DNA of 64,000 bases from Candidatus Zixiibacteriota bacterium (lineage in GTDB: Bacteria; Zixibacteria; MSB-5A5; GN15; FEB-12): positions 1 to 64,000 of the forward strand of contig JBFMDV010000032.1 in the NCBI GenBank assembly GCA_040753875.1, in the 5' to 3' direction. Shown one piece after another: positions 26,781 through 35,042 of the stretch; position 1 is the stretch's first letter, and each line of letters opens with the position of its first letter. A program made the position numbers and the translations under genes. Under the pieces are notes generated by a model that saw only the letters and a program-made list of their open reading frames with translations, did not search any database and was not told the DNA's origin.

Positions 26781-26854
26781 CAGTTCCAGATTTAGGAGTC
26801 TTATATCTGTATATATCGACATTTTGGGTGTTCGTCAAGAGTATTTTGACTCTT
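26781..26854 (-). promoter_or_regulatory. Rrf2 gene promoter with two operator-like elements
   Basis: On the minus strand TTGACG (26838-26833) and TATATA (26815-26810) are 17 bases apart. The motif shared with the nos promoter covers 26809-26781, across the expected start site. A second inverted repeat (AAGAGT, 6-base loop, ACTCTT; 26837-26854) touches the -35. This arrangement suits tight autorepression. Confidence 0.6.
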
Positions 26855-27084
26855 TTTTTTATGTTCAGCTGCCGAACGAGAGTCTGCCAAATTCGCGGTC
26901 GCTGACATCGAGAGTAAGCGCAGGCACGGCTGAAGGTCCTTGGAGATTCGACAAAACAACGCGTAACAACTTCTGTCCCAGTCGGTTACCGGAAGATACC
27001 TACCCGATTTTTGGGACGGGTGCCAAACTGACAGATTGCCGAAATGCACGGTCATTGGTTGCGCCAGAGGAGCTTGATCAAGCG

Positions 27085-27129
27085 GCGCTTTCGATCACCC
27101 AGTTGCGGAATGCGTCTCGTAGACCCCGC
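27085..27129. repeat. 45-bp direct repeat flanking the exporter/two-component operon, left copy
   Basis: GCGCTTTC, four variable bases, then a 33-base block (ACCCAGTTGCRGAATGCG to TAGACCCCGC) identical at 32 positions to the copy at 34661-34705. On the minus strand both copies read RGLRDAF-x-NWV-x-ESA-x-stop, so they may be 3' ends of a related short coding sequence. The rest of the 26855-27286 gap shows no convincing gene. Confidence 0.75.
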
Positions 27130-27286
27130 ATTGATTGAAATTCAGGCCCTTTGGCGAGGAGTTGAAGGTGCTTTTTGTTTATGCCCCCTGGGAATGAATC
27201 CAAGTGTAACAATTGAATTGCTTGTCACTTGCCGAAGCCAACAATTTTGCGAGTAGTTCGATTTGCCGGGCCCCGGGCTTGTGGCA

Positions 27287-28591
27287 CTAACGAAGCATTA
27301 TCCGGAATTGAGTGACATCGGAGTCGCTCGTGAGACTAAAACGAAATCCGTGCTGGGTGAGCACTTCGGAAGCAAAGGTCAGGCCAATTCCCTGGCCGCC
27401 AACTTTTGTCGTAAAAAACGGGGTGAACAAATTTGCCGATACTTCCGGGGAAACACCTGCGCCAGTATTCTCAATGCTGAGATACGACCCATCCGGTGAG
27501 GATCCGGCAGCGACGACAATCCGGCCGTCATGACCGATCGCTTCAATCGCATTCTTTAGTATATTGACCAGCACGTGCTCCATTTGACCAATATCTATTC
27601 TCACCGGAAGACCATCACAGTCTATGCGCCATTCCACACGTATTTGGCGTCGCTCCAATTCTGGCCGATGCAGTGCGATGCTGTCACGTACCAATGTCAA
27701 CAAGTCGCTATCCTGCAGCTGCGGCGAAGGAAGCCTGACGAGATCGCCGAATGCTTTCAAAAAGCTGTTAAGATGTTCCGTCCGGGTAATGGCAATATTC
27801 AACGCGCCTTCAAAGTCGGCACGATCTTCCGACCGAATCTGTTCTGCGTAGTTCAGACACGAATGGAGTAACGAAGTGGCCGCGCCAATAGAATTATTGA
27901 CCTCGTGAGACATGAGGCGAATCAATTTTTCATACGATGCCTTCTCGAGGCGGCGAAGTTCTTCGGTCAATTCTTCGAACATCACAAATTCTCGCGGAAA
28001 GCCGCGGTCCATCAGTTGTGACTTTGAGCACTTGATCTGTCGCCTGCCCGACAGAATCACTACCGTTGACTGGTTTATTGGCAGATTGGAAAGCTCCGTC
28101 GCCAACGGTGAATCAATATCAGCCAGCTTGTGTCCTTTCAACTGTTCGGCACTGGCTGTCAGAATGCGTTCTGCGGCCGGGTTAACCAGATCGATGCGGC
28201 GATCGAAATCGCAGGTCAGCACTCCGGCAGGGGATGCATCGAGCAGTTTTTCCAGAAAAAACTCCTGCTCCTGCAATCGTATTCGTTCGTTCTGGAGGCT
28301 TTCAGCAATAGAGTTATAAAGGTGTACGAGGCGATCGACCTCAGGATGTCCCACCGTACGGAACTTGGATTGAAAATCCTGTTCTTTAAGAAATTCGGAG
28401 CCGAGGGCACTCACATTGGGGGGATTGAAGATCCGGTTGTACAGCGCAATGGCTGCCGCCAGCGAGACCAGGAAGCATGCTTCAATTGCGTATAACCAAA
28501 ACCGATTCTCCCGAAGAAGCCAGACCGCGGTCGCAGCCACCACCAGATGAATCAGCACCAGATAGACAATGACCCATCGCCTGAGGGTCAT
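27287..28591 (-). CDS. sensor histidine kinase of the NtrB-like class
   Basis: The product has 434 residues. Two N-terminal membrane helices (WVIVYLVLIHLVVAATAVWL; LYAIEACFLVSLAAAIALY), with almost no periplasmic loop, are followed by a linker. A PAS domain comes next (GVLTCDFDRRIDLVNPAAER). A phosphoacceptor box RLMSHEVNNSIGAATSLLHS (His about residue 227) and a HATPase domain (NILKNAIEAIGHDG; ENTGAGVSPE; TTKVGGQGIGLTF) complete it. The short periplasmic part suggests sensing in or at the membrane, perhaps of an exporter substrate or envelope damage. Its start overlaps the stop of the response regulator gene by four bases; it is the last gene of the operon. Confidence 0.9.
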   Translation of the reverse strand: MTLRRWVIVYLVLIHLVVAATAVWLLRENRFWLYAIEACFLVSLAAAIALYNRIFNPPNVSALGSEFLKEQDFQSKFRTVGHPEVDRLVHLYNSIAESLQNERIRLQEQEFFLEKLLDASPAGVLTCDFDRRIDLVNPAAERILTASAEQLKGHKLADIDSPLATELSNLPINQSTVVILSGRRQIKCSKSQLMDRGFPREFVMFEELTEELRRLEKASYEKLIRLMSHEVNNSIGAATSLLHSCLNYAEQIRSEDRADFEGALNIAITRTEHLNSFLKAFGDLVRLPSPQLQDSDLLTLVRDSIALHRPELERRQIRVEWRIDCDGLPVRIDIGQMEHVLVNILKNAIEAIGHDGRIVVAAGSSPDGSYLSIENTGAGVSPEVSANLFTPFFTTKVGGQGIGLTFASEVLTQHGFRFSLTSDSDVTQFRIMLR

Positions 28592-29961
28592 GTCCGGATC
28601 CCATACTTCTCAAGACGGCGATAGAGCGCCGCCCGACTTAAGCCCAGCGCTTCAGCGACGCGCGTCAAATGGCCATCGTATCGAGTGAGACATTTGACGA
28701 TCATCGTCTTTTCCATCTCCTCGAGCGTCATGCTACCGGGGTCGGCATGCTCGGGACGCATAACCTCTGCTGCCGGCATCTTCATCGCCAGTTCAAAGTC
28801 GGCTTTGTCGAGGTAGGTATGGGTCGAAAGCAGCACGGCTCGCTCTATAGTCTGGCGAAACTGTCTGACATTTCCCGGCCAAGGCTGCCGCGACAGCCAA
28901 TGCAGTGCAGCAGGTGAAATAGTGGAACGGGGACTGTGATATGCTTCTCCAATATTTGTCAGAAAGTAATCAACCAGCAAAGGGATATCACCGATGCGTT
29001 CCCGTAAGGCCGGTAAGTGGAGCGTAATCAGATTGAGGCGGTAGAGCAAGTCTTCACGCATTTGCCCGTCGGCCACCATTTGAGGGATATCGCGGTTCGT
29101 GGCGGAAATTACTCGGACATTGACCGTCCGAGGTTTGCTGGCACCGAGCACCTCATACGTTCTGTCTTGAAGCACTCGCAGCAATTTCACCTGGCAGGCG
29201 GGATCGAGGTCGCCGACTTCATCGAGGAAGATCGTGCCGCCATGTGCCATTTCAAAGCGTCCCTGACGATCCTGCCGCGCATCGGTGAATGCACCCTTTA
29301 CGTGCCCAAACATCTCGCTTTCAAAGAGAGAGGATGATATACCACCGAGGTTCACCTTGACATAGGGTGCTTTGTTGCGGCGGCTGTTGCGGTAGATTGC
29401 CTCGGCTATGATTTCTTTGCCGGTGCCGGTTTCACCCGTTATTAGTACCGAAGCATCAGTGGGAGCGATACGTCCCACCAATTCGAGTATTTTCAGTAAG
29501 TTCGAGTCTTCGCTGATTATACCGGTCAGGTCATAGCGATGATCGAGCTCTGCTCGCGTACAATTCTTCTCCGACCTACCTGCTTCTTGTACAGTCGAGA
29601 CTTCCAAAGCTGTCCGTATCACCTGCAGGAGTTGATGATTGCTCCATGGTTTAGTGATAAAGTCCGCGGCGCCCGCCTTGATTCCCTGGACCGCCAATGA
29701 TATTGAGCCCCAGGCCGTGATAAGCACTATCGGGGTCGACGGCGCATCCGCTTTGATATGAGCCAAAAGGTCCAACCCCTCCTGGCCCGTCGTCTCACGG
29801 GAGAAATTCATATCCTGCAGGACCAGGGAAAAGCGCTCGCGCTTGCACAGCGCACGTGCTTCTCCGGGTGTCGAAGCTGCACGGGTCGCATATCCATGCT
29901 GTTTCAACAGCAGGGTCAGGGAGCTTACTACTGCAGAATCGTCATCAACTATCAGAATCAT
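28588..29961 (-). CDS. NtrC-family sigma-54-dependent response regulator
   Basis: The product has 457 residues. Receiver domain: MILIVDDDSAVVSSL, phosphoacceptor Asp in LVLQDMNFS, conserved Thr/Lys in LITAWGS and ITKPWS. AAA+ domain: Walker A TGETGTGKEIIAEAIY, the sigma-54 contact loop GHVKGAFTDARQDR (GAFTDA rather than GAFTGA), Walker B GTIFLDEVGDLD. C-terminal Fis-type HTH: RVAEALGLSRAALYRRLEK. It should activate sigma-54 promoters, and the operon itself starts at such a promoter (34486-34501), so positive autoregulation is likely. Confidence 0.93.
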   Translation of the reverse strand: MILIVDDDSAVVSSLTLLLKQHGYATRAASTPGEARALCKRERFSLVLQDMNFSRETTGQEGLDLLAHIKADAPSTPIVLITAWGSISLAVQGIKAGAADFITKPWSNHQLLQVIRTALEVSTVQEAGRSEKNCTRAELDHRYDLTGIISEDSNLLKILELVGRIAPTDASVLITGETGTGKEIIAEAIYRNSRRNKAPYVKVNLGGISSSLFESEMFGHVKGAFTDARQDRQGRFEMAHGGTIFLDEVGDLDPACQVKLLRVLQDRTYEVLGASKPRTVNVRVISATNRDIPQMVADGQMREDLLYRLNLITLHLPALRERIGDIPLLVDYFLTNIGEAYHSPRSTISPAALHWLSRQPWPGNVRQFRQTIERAVLLSTHTYLDKADFELAMKMPAAEVMRPEHADPGSMTLEEMEKTMIVKCLTRYDGHLTRVAEALGLSRAALYRRLEKYGIRT

Positions 29962-30052
29962 GACACTTCATTTCGCGAATGTCTGATGCACCACCCATAT
30001 CTACTTCAATGTAAGACGATGTGACACGAGCCCCAAACCTATTTCGAATCTC

Positions 30053-31246
30053 CTAATCCGCGTGCAGCGCCTCAATTGGCTGTATCTGAGTGGCCAGTCG
30101 ACTGGGATAGAGCGCGGCGCAGAGCATGATCATATACATCAACAACAACGAGATCAGTATAGCGACCATATATACCTGCCAACCGACCGACTGAAACACC
30201 CCGAGGAGCGGAAATTGAATTACCACGAGCGTCCCAAGCAACGTTCCCGCCGACGCTATGATTATCAATTCAGCCAGCACCTGACGATAGATATCGTGGG
30301 CGGATGCGCCGAGCGCTCGCCGCAGCCCGATCTCCGCCTGCCGGCGGGTCACGTTTTGCCACAGAACTCCGATCAGCCCCAGCGCCACCATGAGGATCAG
30401 GTTCGCGGCGATAAAACCGCCCGCAAGCAACAGCGCAATCCTCTTCTTGAAATTGCTTTGCCTCATATCTGACAGTGTCTCCACTTCAAACGACCAGTGT
30501 TTAACGGCATTCTGAAGCCGGGACGCAATGTCCTGCTGCACCGAAGGCGAAGTACCCGGCCGCATGCGCAACAGAAAAGTGCGCGGTGGGCGATGGGTCG
30601 TATCGTCCAGGTTGATCCTGAAGAAGGCATAGTTGCCCTCTCCTGAGAGTTCGCCGTCCTTTCGGAAGCCCTCCACTACGCCTACGACGCGCCAGTCGCC
30701 ATCTCCAAGTTCCCCATCCAACAACTGGCCTATCGGGTCTCTCCCGCGGAACAGCTCCGCTGCCAGGCGGCGATTGATGACCACTGGCCGAAAGGTCGAG
30801 GCGTCATCCGACTGCTCAAACCACCTTCCCTGTACTACGTTAACTCCGAGGACCTTGTTCAGGTCGTCCGTCACTTCTCCTCGGGACCACTCTATGGTCG
30901 GGCCACCCCGGTCGATGACGGTAATAGAGTTCCCAAAAGAGTATGGTGGGTAGTTCATGCCGGCAACAGCTTCCACTTCAGGGAAGGAGCGCAGGGCCAG
31001 TTCAACTTGCCGGGCTGACTCTACCATATCGGCCGACCAGTAGTCGTCGCTCTTTTGTTTCACATCGACAGTAACGCTCCAGACGTTATTGAATTCGAAT
31101 CCGAGCGGACGGCTATAATTGCCATACGAATAAACTGCCGCTGTCACCACAGCCATCAATACCAAAAAAGATATAAAGACTTCGGCTATGAGTAACGTAT
31201 TCGACGCTTTTCTTTGCCAGAAGAGTTTGAGTAGATGAGCTATCAT
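30053..31246 (-). CDS. FtsX/MacB-type ABC permease subunit
   Basis: The product has 397 residues. One N-terminal membrane helix is followed by a large periplasmic MacB-like domain (VEAVAGMNYPPYSFGNS; VINRRLAAELFRGRDPIGQL; VVGVVEGFRKDGELS) and three C-terminal helices typical of FtsX permeases (RQAEIGLRRALGASAHDIY). Its ATG overlaps the stop of the other permease by four bases, so the two probably form a heterodimer. Such transporters are mechanotransmitters that expel periplasmic substrates or lipoproteins with a membrane-fusion partner, here the protein at 33209. Confidence 0.88.
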   Translation of the reverse strand: MIAHLLKLFWQRKASNTLLIAEVFISFLVLMAVVTAAVYSYGNYSRPLGFEFNNVWSVTVDVKQKSDDYWSADMVESARQVELALRSFPEVEAVAGMNYPPYSFGNSITVIDRGGPTIEWSRGEVTDDLNKVLGVNVVQGRWFEQSDDASTFRPVVINRRLAAELFRGRDPIGQLLDGELGDGDWRVVGVVEGFRKDGELSGEGNYAFFRINLDDTTHRPPRTFLLRMRPGTSPSVQQDIASRLQNAVKHWSFEVETLSDMRQSNFKKRIALLLAGGFIAANLILMVALGLIGVLWQNVTRRQAEIGLRRALGASAHDIYRQVLAELIIIASAGTLLGTLVVIQFPLLGVFQSVGWQVYMVAILISLLLMYMIMLCAALYPSRLATQIQPIEALHAD

Positions 31247-32484
31247 TGGACTTTTCCTCGCAATGCTTCAACCGGGTGCATGCGCGACATCCGCCACGCC
31301 GGGTAAACTCCGGCGAAGAGGCCGAATATGGTCGTAATGAGCAGGCTGTAGCCAAGAATACGGAAATTGATATGAAACTCGGCGTAGGGAACAAACCCCG
31401 ACGATGAAAGCACCTGCAGCCCGATCGCCGAGACGACCAGCGCAATGGCGCCACCAATGAGCGTCAAGATGAGATTCTCGATTACGAATTGACCTATGAG
31501 GCTTATAGATGACGCTCCAAACGCTTTGCGGACACCTATCTCTGATGCCCGCTCGAGAATGCGACTGACATTGATATTAATCAGGTTAATAGTGGGGAGC
31601 ATCATGAACATGACCATAAGTCCGACAATCAGCGACAAGAGCACTACGGGATGGCTCTCCTGCATTCCCGAGCTGAAGGCCTCTCGCGACAGCGATTCGA
31701 AAAACGTCTCCGGCGCGCCGGCCATCCGGTTGTATACACCCATGTTCGAAAAATCCACGCGCTCCAGGTTAGCAGCGAAATCAGCTTTTATGCGAGGGAA
31801 ATCTGACTTGTCCCGGGCCAGAATCATTGCCTGGAAGCCGCCCATGAGTTGTGACTTATATACATCGTTCTGGGCTGTCCCAATTGGTACCCAGATATCA
31901 GCAAAGGGAGTAAAGCGCAGGGAGGGCACATCGCGTACAACTCCAACTACTCTGAAGGACTGGCCGTCGGCGTCTATACTCTTCCCCAAGGCAGACGGCG
32001 CACCGAAGAATTTATGGGCAGTAGAGGCATTGACAACCGCCACCCGATTGCCGGAATGATCATCCTCCTCGCTGAATGGGGAGCCCTCGATGAATTCAAA
32101 ATCGAGAATCCGCCAGTAATTGCCGTCGGTTTGCTTAACCCAGAGTTTCAACTTCTCGTTTTTCAGATAAGTGGCAACACTTTTTGCTTCTGAGAATATG
32201 GAAACCAGCTCGACATCGGGCAGCGTCCTGACATACTTATTCAGGAAACCATATCCAGGCTCACCTGAGGACCGTTGCTCGGGGCCGCTTATCATCATCG
32301 TATAGACGCCAAGAGTGCGATCAAGCCGTGATTCCGGTGGCTGAGGGCCAAAGACATGGTCTAACAGCGATGTCGCCATGATCAGCATCACCAGGGTAAA
32401 GCTGACCGCAAAGAGGCTGATGAAGGTAAAGAAACGCCGCCGATTCAATACCTTGAGTGCTATGATGAGGTAATTCTTCAGCAT
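31243..32484 (-). CDS. FtsX/MacB-type ABC permease subunit
   Basis: The product has 413 residues. It has the same layout as its neighbour: an N-terminal helix (FTFISLFAVSFTLVMLIMAT), a MacB periplasmic domain (VAVVNASTAHKFFGAPSALG; FRVVGVVRDVPSLRF) and three C-terminal helices (ASEIGVRKAFGASSISLIGQ; SLLITTIFGLFAGVYPAW). The ending MHPVEALRGK is typical. It starts six bases after the ATPase stop. Confidence 0.88.
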   Translation of the reverse strand: MLKNYLIIALKVLNRRRFFTFISLFAVSFTLVMLIMATSLLDHVFGPQPPESRLDRTLGVYTMMISGPEQRSSGEPGYGFLNKYVRTLPDVELVSIFSEAKSVATYLKNEKLKLWVKQTDGNYWRILDFEFIEGSPFSEEDDHSGNRVAVVNASTAHKFFGAPSALGKSIDADGQSFRVVGVVRDVPSLRFTPFADIWVPIGTAQNDVYKSQLMGGFQAMILARDKSDFPRIKADFAANLERVDFSNMGVYNRMAGAPETFFESLSREAFSSGMQESHPVVLLSLIVGLMVMFMMLPTINLININVSRILERASEIGVRKAFGASSISLIGQFVIENLILTLIGGAIALVVSAIGLQVLSSSGFVPYAEFHINFRILGYSLLITTIFGLFAGVYPAWRMSRMHPVEALRGKVQ

Positions 32485-32489
32485 TTGGC

Positions 32490-33155
32490 CTAACTCACCT
32501 GGCGGCCATCAAAGAGCCGGAGTGTTCGTTGTGTCCGATCAGCCATCCGCTGGTCATGTGTCACCATGACCACCGTGGTCCCTTCGTTCCGGTTCAGATC
32601 CAACAGAATATTCATGATTTCATCCCCCATCTGACTGTCGAGATTGCCGGTCGGCTCATCAGCCAGCAGTATGCGAGGAGTCCCGACTATGGCGCGGGCG
32701 ATTGCCACACGCTGCTGCTGTCCACCAGACAACTGCGATGGAAAATGGCGCACGCGCGAAGACAACCCCACACGGTCGAGTGCTTTCAAAGCAAGTTCTC
32801 TCCGTTGAGATCCGGATAGACGGCGATAGAGAAGAGGAATCTCAACATTATCAATCACCCGGAGATCATTGATAAGGTGAAACGATTGAAATATGAACCC
32901 TACATGCTCGTTCCGTATGCGGGCGAGTGCTCTATCGGCGTACGATTCGATCTTCTTGCCATTGAGCGCAATTCCGCCCTTACTTGGCGTATCCAATAAT
33001 CCTATGATATTCAAAAGAGTGCTCTTGCCTGACCCCGAAGGCCCCATGACGGCAATGAACTCACCCTGCTTTACAGTCACATTAATATTGGCAAGGGCCT
33101 GAGTCTCTATCTGATCGGTATGGTAGACCTTGTCTACCCGTTCCAGTCGAATCAT
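32490..33155 (-). CDS. LolD/MacB-type ABC ATPase
   Basis: The product has 221 residues from the ATG at 33153-33155, chosen because GGAGG lies five bases upstream. A start at 33209 overlapping the previous stop (TGATG) is also possible and would add 18 residues. It has Walker [14 protein letters not shown]-loop [12 protein letters not shown], signature [14 protein letters not shown], Walker [13 protein letters not shown] and H-loop VTHDQRM. It energises the two FtsX-type permeases encoded next. Confidence 0.92.
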   Translation of the reverse strand: MIRLERVDKVYHTDQIETQALANINVTVKQGEFIAVMGPSGSGKSTLLNIIGLLDTPSKGGIALNGKKIESYADRALARIRNEHVGFIFQSFHLINDLRVIDNVEIPLLYRRLSGSQRRELALKALDRVGLSSRVRHFPSQLSGGQQQRVAIARAIVGTPRILLADEPTGNLDSQMGDEIMNILLDLNRNEGTTVVMVTHDQRMADRTQRTLRLFDGRQVS

Positions 33156-33208
33156 ATCGCCTCCGCTATGTTGATTTTGCATGGATTCACTTTTGAGTAA
33201 CGGTTTCA

Positions 33209-34471
33209 TCAGTCGATGCGCACCGCTTCTAGATGTTCATATTCACGCATGTCAGAGATGAGTACCGTGTCACCCGGATGCAGACCGGAAATTATCTCGA
33301 TATAATCGTAGCCGACCAGGCCAAATTGGACATCGATCTTAACTGCCACTCCATCCCGTTTGACAAAGACAAACTGATGTGTGGTCAGTTCACCTGTTTG
33401 GCCGCGTCGGATGCGAAGGACTGACTGCTTCTGCGCCGCCACGATATACACGTCCGCTTTGAGGTTGGGGTGGAGACGGGCGTCAGTAGGATCGGCCAGC
33501 GCGACTTCGAAAGTCATCACCCCTGACTGGATAGAGGGATTGACCGCAGTGACGATGCCATTCAGGGCGCTGTCATTTACGATGACTCGTGCCGGCAAGC
33601 CAATGGTAAGTTTTCCTGCATGCACATCGGATGCGGTTCCCTGGACATGAAATGACGCCAGGTCGGAGATCCGGGCGATTTGGTCTGACTTGCGTATCGC
33701 AGCCCCCTCCTGGCCGATCACCCATGTAAGCACACCTGCCTGGTCGACTCGGGTTGATGCCGCATGGAGGAGTCGCTGTCTCTCCGCTTGTTCTTTACGA
33801 AGTAGTCCAATTTCGGTTTCGAGGTTGGCCAATTTGGATTTTGCGACTAACTCGCGATTCTGGAAAGACGTCTCAAGTTGCACGAGTTCGATAGCAGCAA
33901 CCCTCTGCTCCAGCTCGGCCTGGCCCACTTGTTCGCCGGAAGCTCCGCCGAGCGTGTACAGCTTGCGAAGTTGATCGGCTTTGCTTGCCAAAAGGTCTGC
34001 CTGCAACTTTTTGATCTCACGGTGGCTGGCGAGGTCACTCCGCTCATTCTGCAATTCCAAGTCGACTTGGGCGAGTTCATTTTCCTTCAGCGTAAGGTTA
34101 TCAGTGGTGCGTTCCAATGCCAGGTGCGCCTCGCTCGTATCCAGGAGCAGGATCTGATCACCAGGAGCAAGTTTGTCGCCGACATGTCGCAGTACTGCTA
34201 TTACCCGACTGTCGATTGGGCTCGTAATGACCTGTTCGTGGGCGGGGAGAATGATCCCCGTCGCGGGGATAGACGCTTCTACGGTTCCGATATCGGCGAC
34301 CGAAGTACGGATTACTGTGCGGCTCACCGAGGGCCGTATTCGCGTGTAGAGCACGTAGCATGCTATGGCGACGACGAGGAGAATGGCGACCACGCGTGTG
34401 ATCGATTTCCAACGGCGGCGACTGAGTACGGCGGGATCAATGAGTCGATCGGTAGTTGCAAGTGGGCACAT
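33209..34471 (-). CDS. HlyD/RND-type membrane-fusion protein of the ABC exporter
   Basis: The product has 420 residues from the ATG at 34469-34471. The frame extends to a TTG at 34501, but that would place the start on top of the sigma-54 promoter. An N-terminal membrane helix (VVAILLVVAIACYVLY) is followed by a lipoyl-like barrel (GIILPAHEQVITSPIDSRV; GDKLAPGDQILLLDTSEA) and a long coiled-coil hairpin (residues about 110-230). A second half-lipoyl and beta-barrel part completes it (GLPARVIVNDSALNGIVTAV). It bridges the inner-membrane permeases to the outer membrane. No outer-membrane channel gene lies in the operon, so a shared TolC is likely. Confidence 0.87.
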   Translation of the reverse strand: MCPLATTDRLIDPAVLSRRRWKSITRVVAILLVVAIACYVLYTRIRPSVSRTVIRTSVADIGTVEASIPATGIILPAHEQVITSPIDSRVIAVLRHVGDKLAPGDQILLLDTSEAHLALERTTDNLTLKENELAQVDLELQNERSDLASHREIKKLQADLLASKADQLRKLYTLGGASGEQVGQAELEQRVAAIELVQLETSFQNRELVAKSKLANLETEIGLLRKEQAERQRLLHAASTRVDQAGVLTWVIGQEGAAIRKSDQIARISDLASFHVQGTASDVHAGKLTIGLPARVIVNDSALNGIVTAVNPSIQSGVMTFEVALADPTDARLHPNLKADVYIVAAQKQSVLRIRRGQTGELTTHQFVFVKRDGVAVKIDVQFGLVGYDYIEIISGLHPGDTVLISDMREYEHLEAVRID

Positions 34472-34485
34472 GGATTGTTTGTGTC

Positions 34486-34501
34486 GCAACCCGTGTGCCA
34501 A
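34486..34501 (-). promoter_or_regulatory. sigma-54 (-24/-12) promoter of the exporter/two-component operon
   Basis: On the minus strand TTGGCACACGGGTTGC matches the sigma-54 consensus TGGCAC-N5-TTGC, with GG and GC correctly spaced. The predicted start of transcription is only a few bases before the ATG at 34471, giving an almost leaderless mRNA. The operon encodes an NtrC-type activator, which fits. Confidence 0.75.
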
Positions 34502-34660
34502 GGTTTTGGTTGTTACGATAGAAGAGGTTACGGGGATTCACCGAGGCCGCGTACGACCACTATCGGGCGATTCGTCCGGAAATGAACGATATGCTCTTTG
34601 TTTGGCGTGTGACCAGTTTCACCGCCGGGGACTTAGTCAGGCCTTTCAGCTGTTCACTCT

Positions 34661-34705
34661 GCGCTTTCCCTAACCCAGTTGCAGAATGCGTCTCGTAGAC
34701 CCCGC
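34661..34705. repeat. 45-bp direct repeat flanking the exporter/two-component operon, right copy
   Basis: Partner of 27085-27129 in the same orientation, 7.6 kb away and 160 bases upstream of the operon promoter. On the minus strand the copy encodes the end of a short frame (STRRGLRDAFCNWVRESAE, stop at 34654). No further gene is convincing in 34502-35042. Confidence 0.75.
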
Positions 34706-34823
34706 CGTGTGCTGGACTCGTCAATAACCATAGTCGTCATTCCGCCGTTGATTTGACGTCTTCTCGACGATTCATCTTTCTGTCTCGAAATAGATAACCT
34801 TGTTTCCGGACACCCGAAGTACG

Positions 34824-34852
34824 TTGACTTATGTGACCATAATAGGTACTTT
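34824..34852 (+). promoter_or_regulatory. possible promoter of the 35043 gene
   Basis: TTGACT (34824-34829) and TACTTT (34847-34852) are spaced by 17 bases and point at the gene starting at 35043. The leader would be about 185 bases long. Confidence 0.35.
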
Positions 34853-35042
34853 GGGACTACGCACCAAGGTAACCGGTGGAGTTGGCAGGCTGAATTCCAG
34901 GGCCGGCCGGCAGGCCTTCGACCCGACTCCGGTAACATGGTCTGAGCAGACCTGCAATCTTCATTCGACAGCATTGTTGGACAGCGCGCGATCATCATTA
35001 GACGCCCGCGTGGCGATTCTTGAGGATTGAAAGGACGCGATA

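Noticed and set aside
26710-27138. 142-codon plus-strand frame across the Rrf2 promoter region
   Set aside because: It runs through a clear promoter and both operator-like elements, has no domain and ends in the 45-bp repeat.
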